NCBI GenBank assembly: GCA_951813615.1
Contig: OX638377.1
Span: forward strand, 868,001 to 932,000
Direction: 5' to 3'
DNA: 64,000 nucleotides
From: an uncultured Latescibacterota bacterium
GTDB taxonomy: Bacteria; Latescibacterota; UBA2968; UBA8231
Position numbers and translations under genes: made by a program. How positions within the stretch are numbered: the first letter of the stretch is position 1; every line of letters begins with the position of its first letter. Positions 45,695 through 54,965 of this stretch are shown here, one piece after another. Under the pieces are notes generated by a model. The model was not told the origin of the DNA and made no database searches. It saw only the letters and a program-made list of their open reading frames with translations.

Positions 45695-47989
45695 TTAGTA
45701 CGCTACGTTGATGACCCGCGTCAGATTCTGGACATCCGCCTGCGCATCCACCTCGATTCGGCACACGTAGATCCCCGGGGGCACGCGTCGGCCCTCGTCA
45801 TCTTCGCCATCCCACGTATAGACGAGGTAGCCGTCGCTACTGCGGCCGCCCGCCAACGAGCCGACCTGCCGCCCGTCGAGCGCATAGATATCGACCGCTA
45901 TCGGGGCGTCTGTCTTTAATACTGCAAAGCGAATCTCGGCGCGGTCGCCGATTCCGTCGCCATTGGGCGTGAGGACCTTGGGCGAAATAGCGACTTTGTC
46001 GAGTAGGCTTTCGGACGCGGGCACTTCGGGCAGAAATACCGTGGTGGCCGCCCGCCCAGCCGGATCGACCTGCTGCCAGAACTCCATTTCGTCGGTGTGG
46101 CCGACGAAGGCAGAAAAGAGATAGGGATTGGCGAATACGTTGACCTGTAGGTCAATTTCGACCTCTTGCCGCCGGACGACTTGCGGCAGTTCTACTACCA
46201 GCGAGTCGGGTAACAGATCTAGGGAGACTGGCTCAATCTCGGCACCGGCGACGCGGATGATCACGCTCTCGGCGGCCGCTTGCGATGGCGTGTTTAGCCG
46301 CAGGCGATTAAAGCCCTTGTCACCAGATTTGAAGTCCGGCTGCAATACGTACGTAAAGTTTTCCGGCTGGCCCACTTGGGCCTCGTTGGGGGTGACTTGG
46401 CCGAGCGCCCCATTGAGGAACGAGTCCGTGTAGTTGAGTCGCAGCCCCTTTAGAGTGGGGGCCACGTCTGGGCTGTCCGATTTGAGCAGCACCCTGAACT
46501 GCACATAGCGCCTCGGGCTGGGCGAGAGAAACTCTTGGCCGGAAAACAGGTAGGTGTTGCTCCAGCCGCTCCAATCCGCGCTCGGACGAATGTAGGGCAC
46601 GACGTCGCCCTTCCACTGTCTCTTTAAGGCGTTGTATTCGTCCTCGGTTACTTCGTGGCCTTTGCGGTGGTAGTACGTATTGCCCTCATCGAGGCCGCTA
46701 CCCGAGCGCGTCTGCGCCAAAATTTGCGTTCCCGGGGGTAAGTCGGCGTCCCATTCGAGGGTGCGGAAAACCTTGGGGCTGTCGTCTATCTTGAGGAAGT
46801 CCGAGCGCAATTCTACTTCAGCGACATAGCCGGTGGGTACGACGACGGCTTCGGCCATTGCACCGCTGCTGCTGCCGCCGAAGATCATTTCGAGGTAGCG
46901 CAGGGGCCGGTACGGGTGCATGAGATAGATGATTGGCTCGGGATTGTTCCAATCGCCTGGCGCAGGGAAATCGAAGAGGACGTCGAAGTCGACGTCACCC
47001 GAGGGCTTTAGCTCACCGGCCGACCCCAGCAGCCGGTGGCGCAAGATGCGCGGCCGACCCCAGGTGGTGGTCTCCTGAAACGCTACGAAGATGACGCGGT
47101 TGATCCAAAAGACAGCACCCAAATCCCAGCGCCATTGGGCGATAAACTGGCCGGTTTCACTCCAGTTGAGTTCCTCCCAGAAGGTATTGACATTGCCGTC
47201 GATAATCGCCGGGGCGCGCTCCTTGCCCTGATCGTCGATGATCCCACCTCGTGCCACGGTCCCTTGGGCGATGTTCTGTCCAAACGCGATGACCTCGACC
47301 TCTGCGAGGGCCGCATCTTCGCTCTTGGCGTCGGCTATGATGCGAATGTATTGAGTAGGAGCAAAGGTCGTGGAGATGTCGGTGCCCCCGGCGGATTGGC
47401 CGAAACTCAGTACCCGTTTGGTAGCCTCGCCAAAGGCCACTGGATACGACAAGAGGGTCTCTTCGTTGCGCTTGGTCGTGCCGCCGATGAGGTTGAAGAG
47501 AAAGACGTCGTCGGTGATTGATTGGAATTTGCCGTCGGAGCCAAAGACCCGGAGTGCTCGCAGCGGGCGCGCCCCTTCTTCGTCGGGGAAGTGCAGGCGA
47601 ACTTCCTTAACGGCCACCATCCGGCCCAAATCGATTTCGAGCCACCAAGTGTCGAGCGGGTCGTCTTGGTTGGGTTTCCAGTAGGTGGAGGTGTCGTCGT
47701 CGATGATCAGAGGGGCATCGGCCGCGTTGGACCCGGCCTTCCACACTCCGCCGCGCTGCTCTTTGACCTTTTTTAGCTCGTGCGTGAACAGAGGGGAACT
47801 CGGCGCGGCGTTAAAGGGCTGCTCAAACTCAACCGGCCGGATTGATCCATCCCCTCGCAAGTCAACGGCCCCGACCGGATAGGTCCACGTCTCCCACTGC
47901 GCCTTGGTGTTTATTTGAAAAATCTCTTGAGAATGGGCAAAACTCGCTGGCAAAACCAGCGTCAGCAAACAAAGCCATAGTCGGTTCAT
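45695..47989 (-). CDS. secreted discoidin-like protein with FlgD/T9SS-type C-terminus, copy A
   Basis: 764 residues with signal peptide MNRLWLCLLTLVLPASF. An F5/8-type discoidin-like domain lies near 85-155 (DAPLIIDDDTSTYWK, WWLEIDLGRMVAVKEVRLHF) and a second one near 240-310. The C-terminal 90 residues form an FlgD Ig-like domain (VLTPNGDGIGDRAEIRFAV, TWDGEDDEGRRVPPGIYVCR). FlgD-like ends are common in surface proteins exported by type IX-like systems. The sequence PNGDGIGD recurs in its two neighbours. Likely surface anchored. Confidence 0.75.
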   Translation of the reverse strand: MNRLWLCLLTLVLPASFAHSQEIFQINTKAQWETWTYPVGAVDLRGDGSIRPVEFEQPFNAAPSSPLFTHELKKVKEQRGGVWKAGSNAADAPLIIDDDTSTYWKPNQDDPLDTWWLEIDLGRMVAVKEVRLHFPDEEGARPLRALRVFGSDGKFQSITDDVFLFNLIGGTTKRNEETLLSYPVAFGEATKRVLSFGQSAGGTDISTTFAPTQYIRIIADAKSEDAALAEVEVIAFGQNIAQGTVARGGIIDDQGKERAPAIIDGNVNTFWEELNWSETGQFIAQWRWDLGAVFWINRVIFVAFQETTTWGRPRILRHRLLGSAGELKPSGDVDFDVLFDFPAPGDWNNPEPIIYLMHPYRPLRYLEMIFGGSSSGAMAEAVVVPTGYVAEVELRSDFLKIDDSPKVFRTLEWDADLPPGTQILAQTRSGSGLDEGNTYYHRKGHEVTEDEYNALKRQWKGDVVPYIRPSADWSGWSNTYLFSGQEFLSPSPRRYVQFRVLLKSDSPDVAPTLKGLRLNYTDSFLNGALGQVTPNEAQVGQPENFTYVLQPDFKSGDKGFNRLRLNTPSQAAAESVIIRVAGAEIEPVSLDLLPDSLVVELPQVVRRQEVEIDLQVNVFANPYLFSAFVGHTDEMEFWQQVDPAGRAATTVFLPEVPASESLLDKVAISPKVLTPNGDGIGDRAEIRFAVLKTDAPIAVDIYALDGRQVGSLAGGRSSDGYLVYTWDGEDDEGRRVPPGIYVCRIEVDAQADVQNLTRVINVAY

Positions 47990-48005
47990 AGCTATCGCTC
48001 CTTTC

Positions 48006-49952
48006 TCAATACGCTACGCCGATGCTACTAGAACGCATGAGCGTCTCGCGCTCAGTGTGGACTTGGACCACGGCGAGGTATAGCCCCGGCGGGACTACCT
48101 GCCCTTGGTCGTCGCGCCCGTCCCAAGCCACTGCATAGGCACCGCTGGTGCTTTCGGCTTCGAGGACGGTATGCACTGGGCGACCGGCCAAATCGAAAAT
48201 TTCAACTGCTACTTCAACCGGTTTTACTAACTGCAACAGGCTGTAGATCAGCTCTACTTGGTCGTTGATGCCGTCCCCATTGGGGGTGAAGACCGGGCTG
48301 CTTACCTCCAAGGAGGACACCAACCGGCTGGCCGAAGCGGCCGTCGTCAGTATCCGCAGAGCATTGGTCAGTACTTCCGGGTTGGCGTCGCCGGGCTGCA
48401 CCCGCTGCGGCACGCCGCCGTCCTCGGCCTGCGAGTCGAACACCTCGGCCTCGACCGAGGTGCCTTGGACGAAAACCTGCGAGTCGAACACCGCGCGCAT
48501 TCGGTGAATGCCGGTCTCTGGCCGCTGCGAGGAAAAGAAAATGGTCAGGCTGCCTAGCTCCGCTTTCACGCTGTCGGGTGTGACCTCGACCCCGTTTTCT
48601 CCAGTGAAGAACTGTCGAAACACCGGTGTCGATTGGGGTGTGAGGATGCGCAGGGCATCAAAGCCTGTGTCTGTCTCCTCGATTTGGGCTACGACATCGT
48701 AGGCAAACGTCGTAAAGTCTCCGGCCGTCACAATAGGCACGTCGCCGGGGGGGCGGGGGACGTCTAACTGGGAGATCTCGGCCACCAAGATCTGGGCCAC
48801 GGGCGGGATCGTATGTTCGACGCTCAGCGATGTGAGCCGCAGGCCGTCGAGGATTGCGCCGCTTTCGATCCGCACCTCAAACTGGAAGTAACGCCTTGGG
48901 CTGGGTAGCTGGATAGACTGGCCGGACTCAGTGAAGGGAGCCGACCACAGGCTCCAGTTGACTTGGTCATCGTCAATTGGGCCACGCACGCTCTCGTCGA
49001 GGGCTTTGTAATCGTCTTCGGTGACGACCTGCCGCTCGCGGGTAAAGAGGTCGGTGTACTCGTAATAGACCCGGGGATTGTCGTCTAGGCCGGTGCGCAT
49101 CACCACCGTCAAATCGGCGTCGGCGGCTGGCTCGACGACTAGCTCGTCGCCGCTTTGGCGCAACTTTTCCAGCGTCCATTCCATGCGGCTGAAATTGGCT
49201 GGCTCCCCGAGGTCAATGATTTTTGACCGATAGGAGCCGGCCGGCGCGAATCCCATGCCGAAAAGCTGAAATTCGGCCAATTCAAACGGACTGGCCGAGG
49301 TGACTTCTAGTTCGATGTAGCGGACAAATTGCAGAGGGAAGTCGATCTGCGCTGTGTTCTCGCGGGTAAAGTCAACGCGCTTGATGGGAGCGTAGATCGG
49401 CTCGTCCCGCTCGTTGAAGCTAGCACCGTCGTTGACTTTGAGCACGTAGCCGCGAATGTAGTCTTCGCTGAACGGCCGCCCCTCTGAACTGACGCCCGCC
49501 AAGCGCGGAAAAAACGCAATCCGATTGGCGGGGAAGCGGGTCCCTAAGTCAAAGAAAAACTTGGTGCCGTCTTGGGGGATGCCAAAGCGCTTAAACGCGA
49601 GGTGAGTGGAAGTCGTGTCGATGCCATCGACTATCTCCAAGAGGGGACGCACAACGGCTATGTTGTCCCAAATCAGCCCTTGGGCGCGCTCCTCCACGTA
49701 GCCGGCGGGAAACCCATCGACCCAACTCAGGCTCGGAATGACGTTGTCCTCAGAGGTAAAGGCTACGAGCTGGATGGCACCCGGCACGTCGAAACTCATC
49801 GCGGTGGAGAGCAACTCGTGCTCTCGCCAAGCGGTTCCTTCGTCCCCGCCAACCACCCACTGGCGGACTTCCGCAGCCGCTGGTTGTGGAGCGAGGACCA
49901 CAGCGGCTGTGCACAGAGCCGCAAGGAGAGCAATTGTCGTGCGCAAGCCCAT
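48006..49952 (-). CDS. secreted FlgD/T9SS-type C-terminus protein, copy B
   Basis: 648 residues from ATG 49952, chosen because GGAG lies 9 bases ahead and MGLRTTIALLAALCTAAVVL is a good signal peptide; ATG 49967 is an alternative. A discoidin-like region is seen near 70-140 and a FlgD-like end in PVFTPNGDGINDQVELIYSL, AVAWDGRDDQGQVVPPGLYL. The protein is paralogous to both neighbours. It begins 18 bases after copy C's stop and ends 17 bases before copy A's start, indicating co-transcription. Confidence 0.75.
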   Translation of the reverse strand: MGLRTTIALLAALCTAAVVLAPQPAAAEVRQWVVGGDEGTAWREHELLSTAMSFDVPGAIQLVAFTSEDNVIPSLSWVDGFPAGYVEERAQGLIWDNIAVVRPLLEIVDGIDTTSTHLAFKRFGIPQDGTKFFFDLGTRFPANRIAFFPRLAGVSSEGRPFSEDYIRGYVLKVNDGASFNERDEPIYAPIKRVDFTRENTAQIDFPLQFVRYIELEVTSASPFELAEFQLFGMGFAPAGSYRSKIIDLGEPANFSRMEWTLEKLRQSGDELVVEPAADADLTVVMRTGLDDNPRVYYEYTDLFTRERQVVTEDDYKALDESVRGPIDDDQVNWSLWSAPFTESGQSIQLPSPRRYFQFEVRIESGAILDGLRLTSLSVEHTIPPVAQILVAEISQLDVPRPPGDVPIVTAGDFTTFAYDVVAQIEETDTGFDALRILTPQSTPVFRQFFTGENGVEVTPDSVKAELGSLTIFFSSQRPETGIHRMRAVFDSQVFVQGTSVEAEVFDSQAEDGGVPQRVQPGDANPEVLTNALRILTTAASASRLVSSLEVSSPVFTPNGDGINDQVELIYSLLQLVKPVEVAVEIFDLAGRPVHTVLEAESTSGAYAVAWDGRDDQGQVVPPGLYLAVVQVHTERETLMRSSSIGVAY

Positions 49953-49969
49953 TGATTGGAACTCCATAT

Positions 49970-52021
49970 TTAGTAGGCTACGGCCACTGCTCCGAAGCGC
50001 ACCACCCGGCCTCGGTCGGTGTTGGCCCCAATGCGTGCCAGATACACGCCTGGCGCTACGAGCTGATTGGCTTCGTCGCGGCCATCCCATTGCAGCGCGT
50101 GATGCCCAGCACCCTGTACCCCGCCCGACAGGCTCCGCACCCGCTGCCCGGCCAAGGTCAGTAACTCGACGTCCACTTCGACCGCATCGAGTACGCTGAA
50201 CAAGGTGTACTCAATGGCCACTTGGTCGTTGATGGCGTCGCCTTGGGGCGTGAAGACTGCGGGTGTGATTACCACGTCGGAGAGCACGGATTCGAGAGAG
50301 CCGGAACTACCTAAAACCCGCAACTGGTCGGTGCCCAATTCGTCGCTGGCGTCGCCGCCTTCGACGCTTTGGGGCAGCGAGCCGCCCTCCCGCGCGAAGA
50401 CCTCGGCACGCAATTGGTCGGAGGCACCGTACACGGTTGTCTCCAGCCGCAACCGAAGCTCGTCGCCGGTGTCCGGCCCGATCATCTGCGGCAAATAAAC
50501 CGCCAATTCGCTTCCTTCGTCGACGATGCTGTCCGGCTCCACGGTCGCCAGCGGGTCGCCCATCTCCAGCCCTAGCACTCGGCCTGTAGAGGGCAAGTCC
50601 AGCCGCACCGCGTCAAACCCCTGCTGGTCAGCGTCGGAAAACTCGGCGCGCAAGTCGAGGACAAACTCGGTCAGCGCGCCTGCGGATACTTGTGGCACTT
50701 TGCCGTTGGGGCGCAATTGGTCAACCGCAGCGACCTCGCCCAAGATCCGGTCAGCCAAAAGCGGGGAGGTCTCGATGGTGATCCAATCGAGACGGGCGAA
50801 CTCCCACAAAGCTTCGGTCTCTAGCTGGATTTGTAGCTGAATATAGCGCCCCTTAGGCACGCGGGGCCGCTGCCCCGGAACTCGGATCGGCGGCGACCAG
50901 AAGCTCCAGTTATTGATGTCGTCAGCGATGACGCCCTGCCAACCCACGGCCGGTGGATCCCACGGCCACACACGCGGCTTGAGTTTGGCGTACACGTCCT
51001 TTGCTACTTCCACGGGCTGGGCCAAGTCGTTGTACGAGTGATAGGCGATGGGACCGTCGTCTATCCCGGTTTTGATCTCGATGTTGACTCCGGCCTTGGC
51101 GTCGGGAGATTCGACCAATTGATCCCCGTCGCGCCGCCAAGTACTCAAGCCGAAGTTCATTTCGCCGACATTGATCAGGTCGCCCATGTCAATCACCTGG
51201 GATAGCCAGCGCGCCCGGGGAACGAAACCGCGGCCGTAAACTTCCAACTCGGCCAGCGCGTAGCGCGTGAACTTCGGTGGGGCGTCTGGAAGTACCCTCA
51301 TGCGGAAGAAGCGCAGGTACTGGAGCGGAAAGTCGATCGCGATAACAGCATCGAAGTTTTGGTCCACCTTGGCCAACAGTTTATCCAGCGGCAGGTAGTA
51401 TTGCGTCTCCTGCGTGCCGGCGACACCCGAGCGGAATTGCGGGGGCAGTTGGCTTTCGACAGCTACCTTGTCGTTGCTGGCTGTCAGCTCGTAGGCTTCG
51501 AATTTGTAGTTGGGTCGGTACGGCTCTTGGAAGAAGGGATCGTTGCCTTCGGGCGGCACCAACTTGAAGTGATCGGCGGGAATCTGCATGCCCATATCGA
51601 GCGTGTAGAACTCGCCCCAGATACCCCCTAGTCCGCCGCTGCCCTGAAAGTCGCGACCTTCGTAGAAAGTGTTGAGATCCCCGTCGATGAATTCCATCGG
51701 GTTAGAGACGTGCCCGGGCCGAGAGACGTCGCCGATTGCCCGCCAGATACGGGGCATCCCCTCTTGGTAATTTATATCAATCGGCTGCCGATAGCGCGTC
51801 CAGTGGCGTAGCTGGGTCACCACATTGACGTCGGGCTTGAGTTCCAGCGGTTGGATCGAGCCAGGGGTCGTGGTGTTATCGACCATCAGGTTGGTCAGGG
51901 TCTGCTCTTCCCAATCGAGGCCTTCAACGCCGCCGAGACGGAATTGCGACACTTGCGCTCCAGCCGTGCAGACTTGGGTTATGGCCATGCACGCCGCTGC
52001 CAAACAGAGCTTGGATTTCAT
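49970..52021 (-). CDS. secreted FlgD/T9SS-type C-terminus protein, copy C
   Basis: 683 residues from ATG 52021. AGGAGA sits at a normal distance; ATG 52030 overlaps it. Signal peptide MKSKLCLAAACMAITQVCT. A discoidin-like segment lies near 105-145 (FIDGDLNTFYEGRDF, GEFYTLDMGMQIP). The C-terminal FlgD-like domain reads AVFTPQGDAINDQVAIEYTL and ALQWDGRDEANQLVAPGVYL. It is probably the first gene of the three-copy run; 52022-52095 upstream is AT-richer and may hold the promoter. Confidence 0.75.
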   Translation of the reverse strand: MKSKLCLAAACMAITQVCTAGAQVSQFRLGGVEGLDWEEQTLTNLMVDNTTTPGSIQPLELKPDVNVVTQLRHWTRYRQPIDINYQEGMPRIWRAIGDVSRPGHVSNPMEFIDGDLNTFYEGRDFQGSGGLGGIWGEFYTLDMGMQIPADHFKLVPPEGNDPFFQEPYRPNYKFEAYELTASNDKVAVESQLPPQFRSGVAGTQETQYYLPLDKLLAKVDQNFDAVIAIDFPLQYLRFFRMRVLPDAPPKFTRYALAELEVYGRGFVPRARWLSQVIDMGDLINVGEMNFGLSTWRRDGDQLVESPDAKAGVNIEIKTGIDDGPIAYHSYNDLAQPVEVAKDVYAKLKPRVWPWDPPAVGWQGVIADDINNWSFWSPPIRVPGQRPRVPKGRYIQLQIQLETEALWEFARLDWITIETSPLLADRILGEVAAVDQLRPNGKVPQVSAGALTEFVLDLRAEFSDADQQGFDAVRLDLPSTGRVLGLEMGDPLATVEPDSIVDEGSELAVYLPQMIGPDTGDELRLRLETTVYGASDQLRAEVFAREGGSLPQSVEGGDASDELGTDQLRVLGSSGSLESVLSDVVITPAVFTPQGDAINDQVAIEYTLFSVLDAVEVDVELLTLAGQRVRSLSGGVQGAGHHALQWDGRDEANQLVAPGVYLARIGANTDRGRVVRFGAVAVAY

Positions 52022-52095
52022 ACCGGCCATCTCCTGAAAGCAGAAAGTCTTATGGCGAATATAATGTAAAATAGCAGGTGCCTGTCAAATATAAT

Positions 52096-54060
52096 TCAAC
52101 CCCAGAATATCACGTTCCAAGTCATGCCGGTGAAGTGATCGACGATCAGGTAGAACCCACCGGGCGTAAAATAGCCGAGGATCATCCCCATGAAAAAGGG
52201 CCGCGTCTTCAGATAGAGCCGCACGCCCCCGTATTTGAGCACGAGGACCTTGACTCCCCAAGCGATGAACATGTTGAACCACAAGTGGTCCATGATCCAG
52301 ATCGGCCCGATCACGTAGCCCAGCGGATGCAGCGGCCACCACACATAGAGCCAACGCGCGGCCATCAACGCGGTCATAATTGCCGCGCCAATCCCCATAT
52401 TGATCCAGCCCCAGCCGTAGAAGTCGGTCGGTGTGCGGAGTACCTTCTCTACATAGCTGTAGTTGCCGCCGCTCCAGATCCACAGGTTGATCGCCCCGTA
52501 TTTGTGGCTGAGCAGCATCACCATCCACACGGCACCGGCCACGGCCACGACCAGCGCCAAGACGATGATCCAAAAGAGGGGCCGGCGGTTGCGTCCCAAC
52601 TCCTCGCCCAGTCGCAGACTGTTAGCGCAGGAGACCATGACGAAATTGCGCCCGGTAGTCCACAGAAAGGTCGTCGCCAGCACGACTAGGCCTTGGGCAC
52701 CGATGACCGACGAACCCACTGCGGACACTAAAATCCCCGCTGGTACCACCGGCGGCGAGCCGTCCGAAAGCCCGCCCTCGGCCACCACCCGCGAATAGCC
52801 AAAGATGATGACGACGCCCAAGAAGAGAATGGCCAGCCCGAAAACCAGCGGCAGCCCGGCCAACCACAGCCAACCTACGATCACCAGACAAGAGATCGTC
52901 AGCACAATCAGGGCCGCGCGATAGGAGAGGATTTCGTCGCTGTCGTCAATGCTGTCGTCGCCTTTGAAGGCCTTGCGCCACACGCCACGTAGATGCTTGC
53001 GCGCCGTCCAAATGCCGCCTAAAAAGAGGACGAGAATCGCGCCCATCGACTGGTAGGCCAAAAAGGGATCGCGCACCGCGTGGCCGGCTCCTCCGGTCTC
53101 GCTACTGACCACGCCGAGAATGCCAAAAATGCCGCGCACCGCAAAAGAGAGCAGGTTGAAAAACCACAGGCTAAAGGCGATATCGGTCTTGAGGAAGTAG
53201 AAGAAGCCGATGATGTTGAAGCGCAGCGCGACGTACAGGTCGGCTGTGCGGCGAAAAACCGGGACCTCCATGCGTATTGGGTCGACGTTCTGGGCGATGG
53301 GAATGGTTTCGGGGAAGTAGTTGTATAGCCCATGCAACGTGCCCCACAGCGCGGGGATGGCAAAACCGGCCCACATGACAGAATTTTTGAAAAAGGGGCT
53401 TAGTTTTTGGTCGTCGTCGCCTTCCTCGGTCATGGCCAATGGCACCTGCATCAGCGGATAAATCAGCCGCTCGTGCTCGATCCACTGTTTGCGCAGAATC
53501 GCCATGAAGGAAATCATCATCAGGAAGAGAGCGCAGATAAAAGGCGTCCACACCCCGATGACGCTGCGCCATACTTCCCAAGGAATCGGTTCGTCCCGCC
53601 CACTGCCTTCGTAGAATTTGCGGACGGTCTCCACGTCGTGGACCATCAGCCAGTCGGGGATATAGGGATGGATCAGGTCCCGCCACTCGTTTTCGGTCGT
53701 GGCGTAGTAGAAGGGATAGCTAATGGCGCTGAGGAACTTGGCCACGAAGAGGGTTGGAATCGGCGAGGCCATCACCATCATAGCATAGACGACCAGCAGT
53801 TCGCGCCGATTGAGTCCCAAGCGCGGGTGTATAAGTTTGAGCAGGGGATTGATAAAAAGGGTCAGTAGGAAGAGGAGGAACACCGCCCCAGGCATGCTGG
53901 TGCCCAGAGCCATAAAGGAACCGTGTAAATAGAGGGTGCCGTAGGCGGCCCCGGCCGACACGCTGAAGGCTCCGGCGCATCCGACTAGCACGGATTTGGC
54001 CGTAAAAGCCGGTACTGCGTCTGCCTCTTTAGGCGCGGTCTGCTCGGGTGTTGTTGACAT
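52096..54060 (-). CDS. DUF6785/DUF6784-like polytopic membrane protein
   Basis: 654 residues with about 12-14 hydrophobic helices (e.g. GAVFLLFLLTLFINPLLKLI, ELLVVYAMMVMASPIPTLF, ALIVLTISCLVIVGWLWLAG, GLVVLATTFLWTTG). It matches the uncharacterised OPT-transporter-like membrane proteins labelled DUF6785/DUF6784 that are frequent in Planctomycetes and Poribacteria-type genomes. A cytosolic N-terminus lacking a signal peptide precedes the first helix. It is likely a transporter. It begins 17 bases after the PhyH gene's stop, so the two are co-expressed. Confidence 0.7.
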   Translation of the reverse strand: MSTTPEQTAPKEADAVPAFTAKSVLVGCAGAFSVSAGAAYGTLYLHGSFMALGTSMPGAVFLLFLLTLFINPLLKLIHPRLGLNRRELLVVYAMMVMASPIPTLFVAKFLSAISYPFYYATTENEWRDLIHPYIPDWLMVHDVETVRKFYEGSGRDEPIPWEVWRSVIGVWTPFICALFLMMISFMAILRKQWIEHERLIYPLMQVPLAMTEEGDDDQKLSPFFKNSVMWAGFAIPALWGTLHGLYNYFPETIPIAQNVDPIRMEVPVFRRTADLYVALRFNIIGFFYFLKTDIAFSLWFFNLLSFAVRGIFGILGVVSSETGGAGHAVRDPFLAYQSMGAILVLFLGGIWTARKHLRGVWRKAFKGDDSIDDSDEILSYRAALIVLTISCLVIVGWLWLAGLPLVFGLAILFLGVVIIFGYSRVVAEGGLSDGSPPVVPAGILVSAVGSSVIGAQGLVVLATTFLWTTGRNFVMVSCANSLRLGEELGRNRRPLFWIIVLALVVAVAGAVWMVMLLSHKYGAINLWIWSGGNYSYVEKVLRTPTDFYGWGWINMGIGAAIMTALMAARWLYVWWPLHPLGYVIGPIWIMDHLWFNMFIAWGVKVLVLKYGGVRLYLKTRPFFMGMILGYFTPGGFYLIVDHFTGMTWNVIFWG

Positions 54061-54077
54061 TAGCTAGCGCGAGAGAA

Positions 54078-54893
54078 TCAGCCGTGAAATTTGGCGACCA
54101 ATTCGGCTGGTTTGCCATCTACTGTGGCTGGATCTAGTGCCTGTGTGCCGAAGACCACGGGAAAGGTTTGGCCGGTCTCCCGGGAGCGGGTTTTGGAATC
54201 CATATAGGTTGCGCTGAAAGCGCGGCGGGCCGACGCGGTGGAGTTGGGCCCCGAGCGATGTAGCAGGAAATTGTGCAGCAGAATGGCCTCCCCGGCCTCG
54301 GCTTCCAAGTCGATCACCGCCTCTGGAGGCGTGTATTGGGCTTCTTGCTCGGCGGGGAGAAAGTGCCGCTCGTTGATGATGCCGTGCTGGTTGCTGCCCG
54401 GCACGATCTGCATACAGCCGGTGGCTGTGGTCGCGTCGTCGAGCGCCGTCCACACCGTGACGATGGGGTTGGTGTCGATGCCCCAGCCAACCCCCACGTC
54501 TTGATGCCAAGGCAGCTCGCGTTGGAGTTCGGGCGGTTTGTTCATAAACATCGAGCGAAATACCGAGACCTCCTCGCCGATGTAGCGGCGTGTGATCTGG
54601 TGGAAGAGGGGGGTCTGGATATAGGCGAGGAAGAGCGGGTCTTGTTCTAGGTCGTCGATGCGCCGGTACGCGAGCGTCTGCACCTCGTTGCCCATGGTGC
54701 GGCGCACCTGGCCGTCCTCTTCGACGACCTGCAAGCGCATGTGCTCGTAGCGGACGCGGCCTAGCATGATGTCGTCGATGCGCTGCTGCAAGGCGGCCAA
54801 TTCGTCCGGGGACAGGACGTTGCCCAGCCGCAGGTAGCCTTGATCCATGAACTGCTCGTGGTGTGCATCGTCAAAGGTGGAAAGGGCTTGCAT
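54078..54893 (-). CDS. phytanoyl-CoA dioxygenase (PhyH) family enzyme
   Basis: 271 residues from ATG 54893, with GAGGAG just ahead; upstream ATG 54932 has no ribosome site. Iron ligands are His130 and Asp132 in LPWHQDVGVG; a distal His and Arg are in LLHNFLLHRSGPNS. 2-Oxoglutarate-dependent hydroxylation is expected. The substrate is unknown. It lies 72 bases downstream of the CRTAC1-like gene and directly before the DUF6785-like permease, which may bring in its substrate. Confidence 0.8.
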   Translation of the reverse strand: MQALSTFDDAHHEQFMDQGYLRLGNVLSPDELAALQQRIDDIMLGRVRYEHMRLQVVEEDGQVRRTMGNEVQTLAYRRIDDLEQDPLFLAYIQTPLFHQITRRYIGEEVSVFRSMFMNKPPELQRELPWHQDVGVGWGIDTNPIVTVWTALDDATTATGCMQIVPGSNQHGIINERHFLPAEQEAQYTPPEAVIDLEAEAGEAILLHNFLLHRSGPNSTASARRAFSATYMDSKTRSRETGQTFPVVFGTQALDPATVDGKPAELVAKFHG

Positions 54894-54965
54894 AATGCAG
54901 TCTCCTCTTTGGGTGATAGGAGTATAATACAATGCCTAGGGTGCGATTGGGCAACGCTGCTGCGA

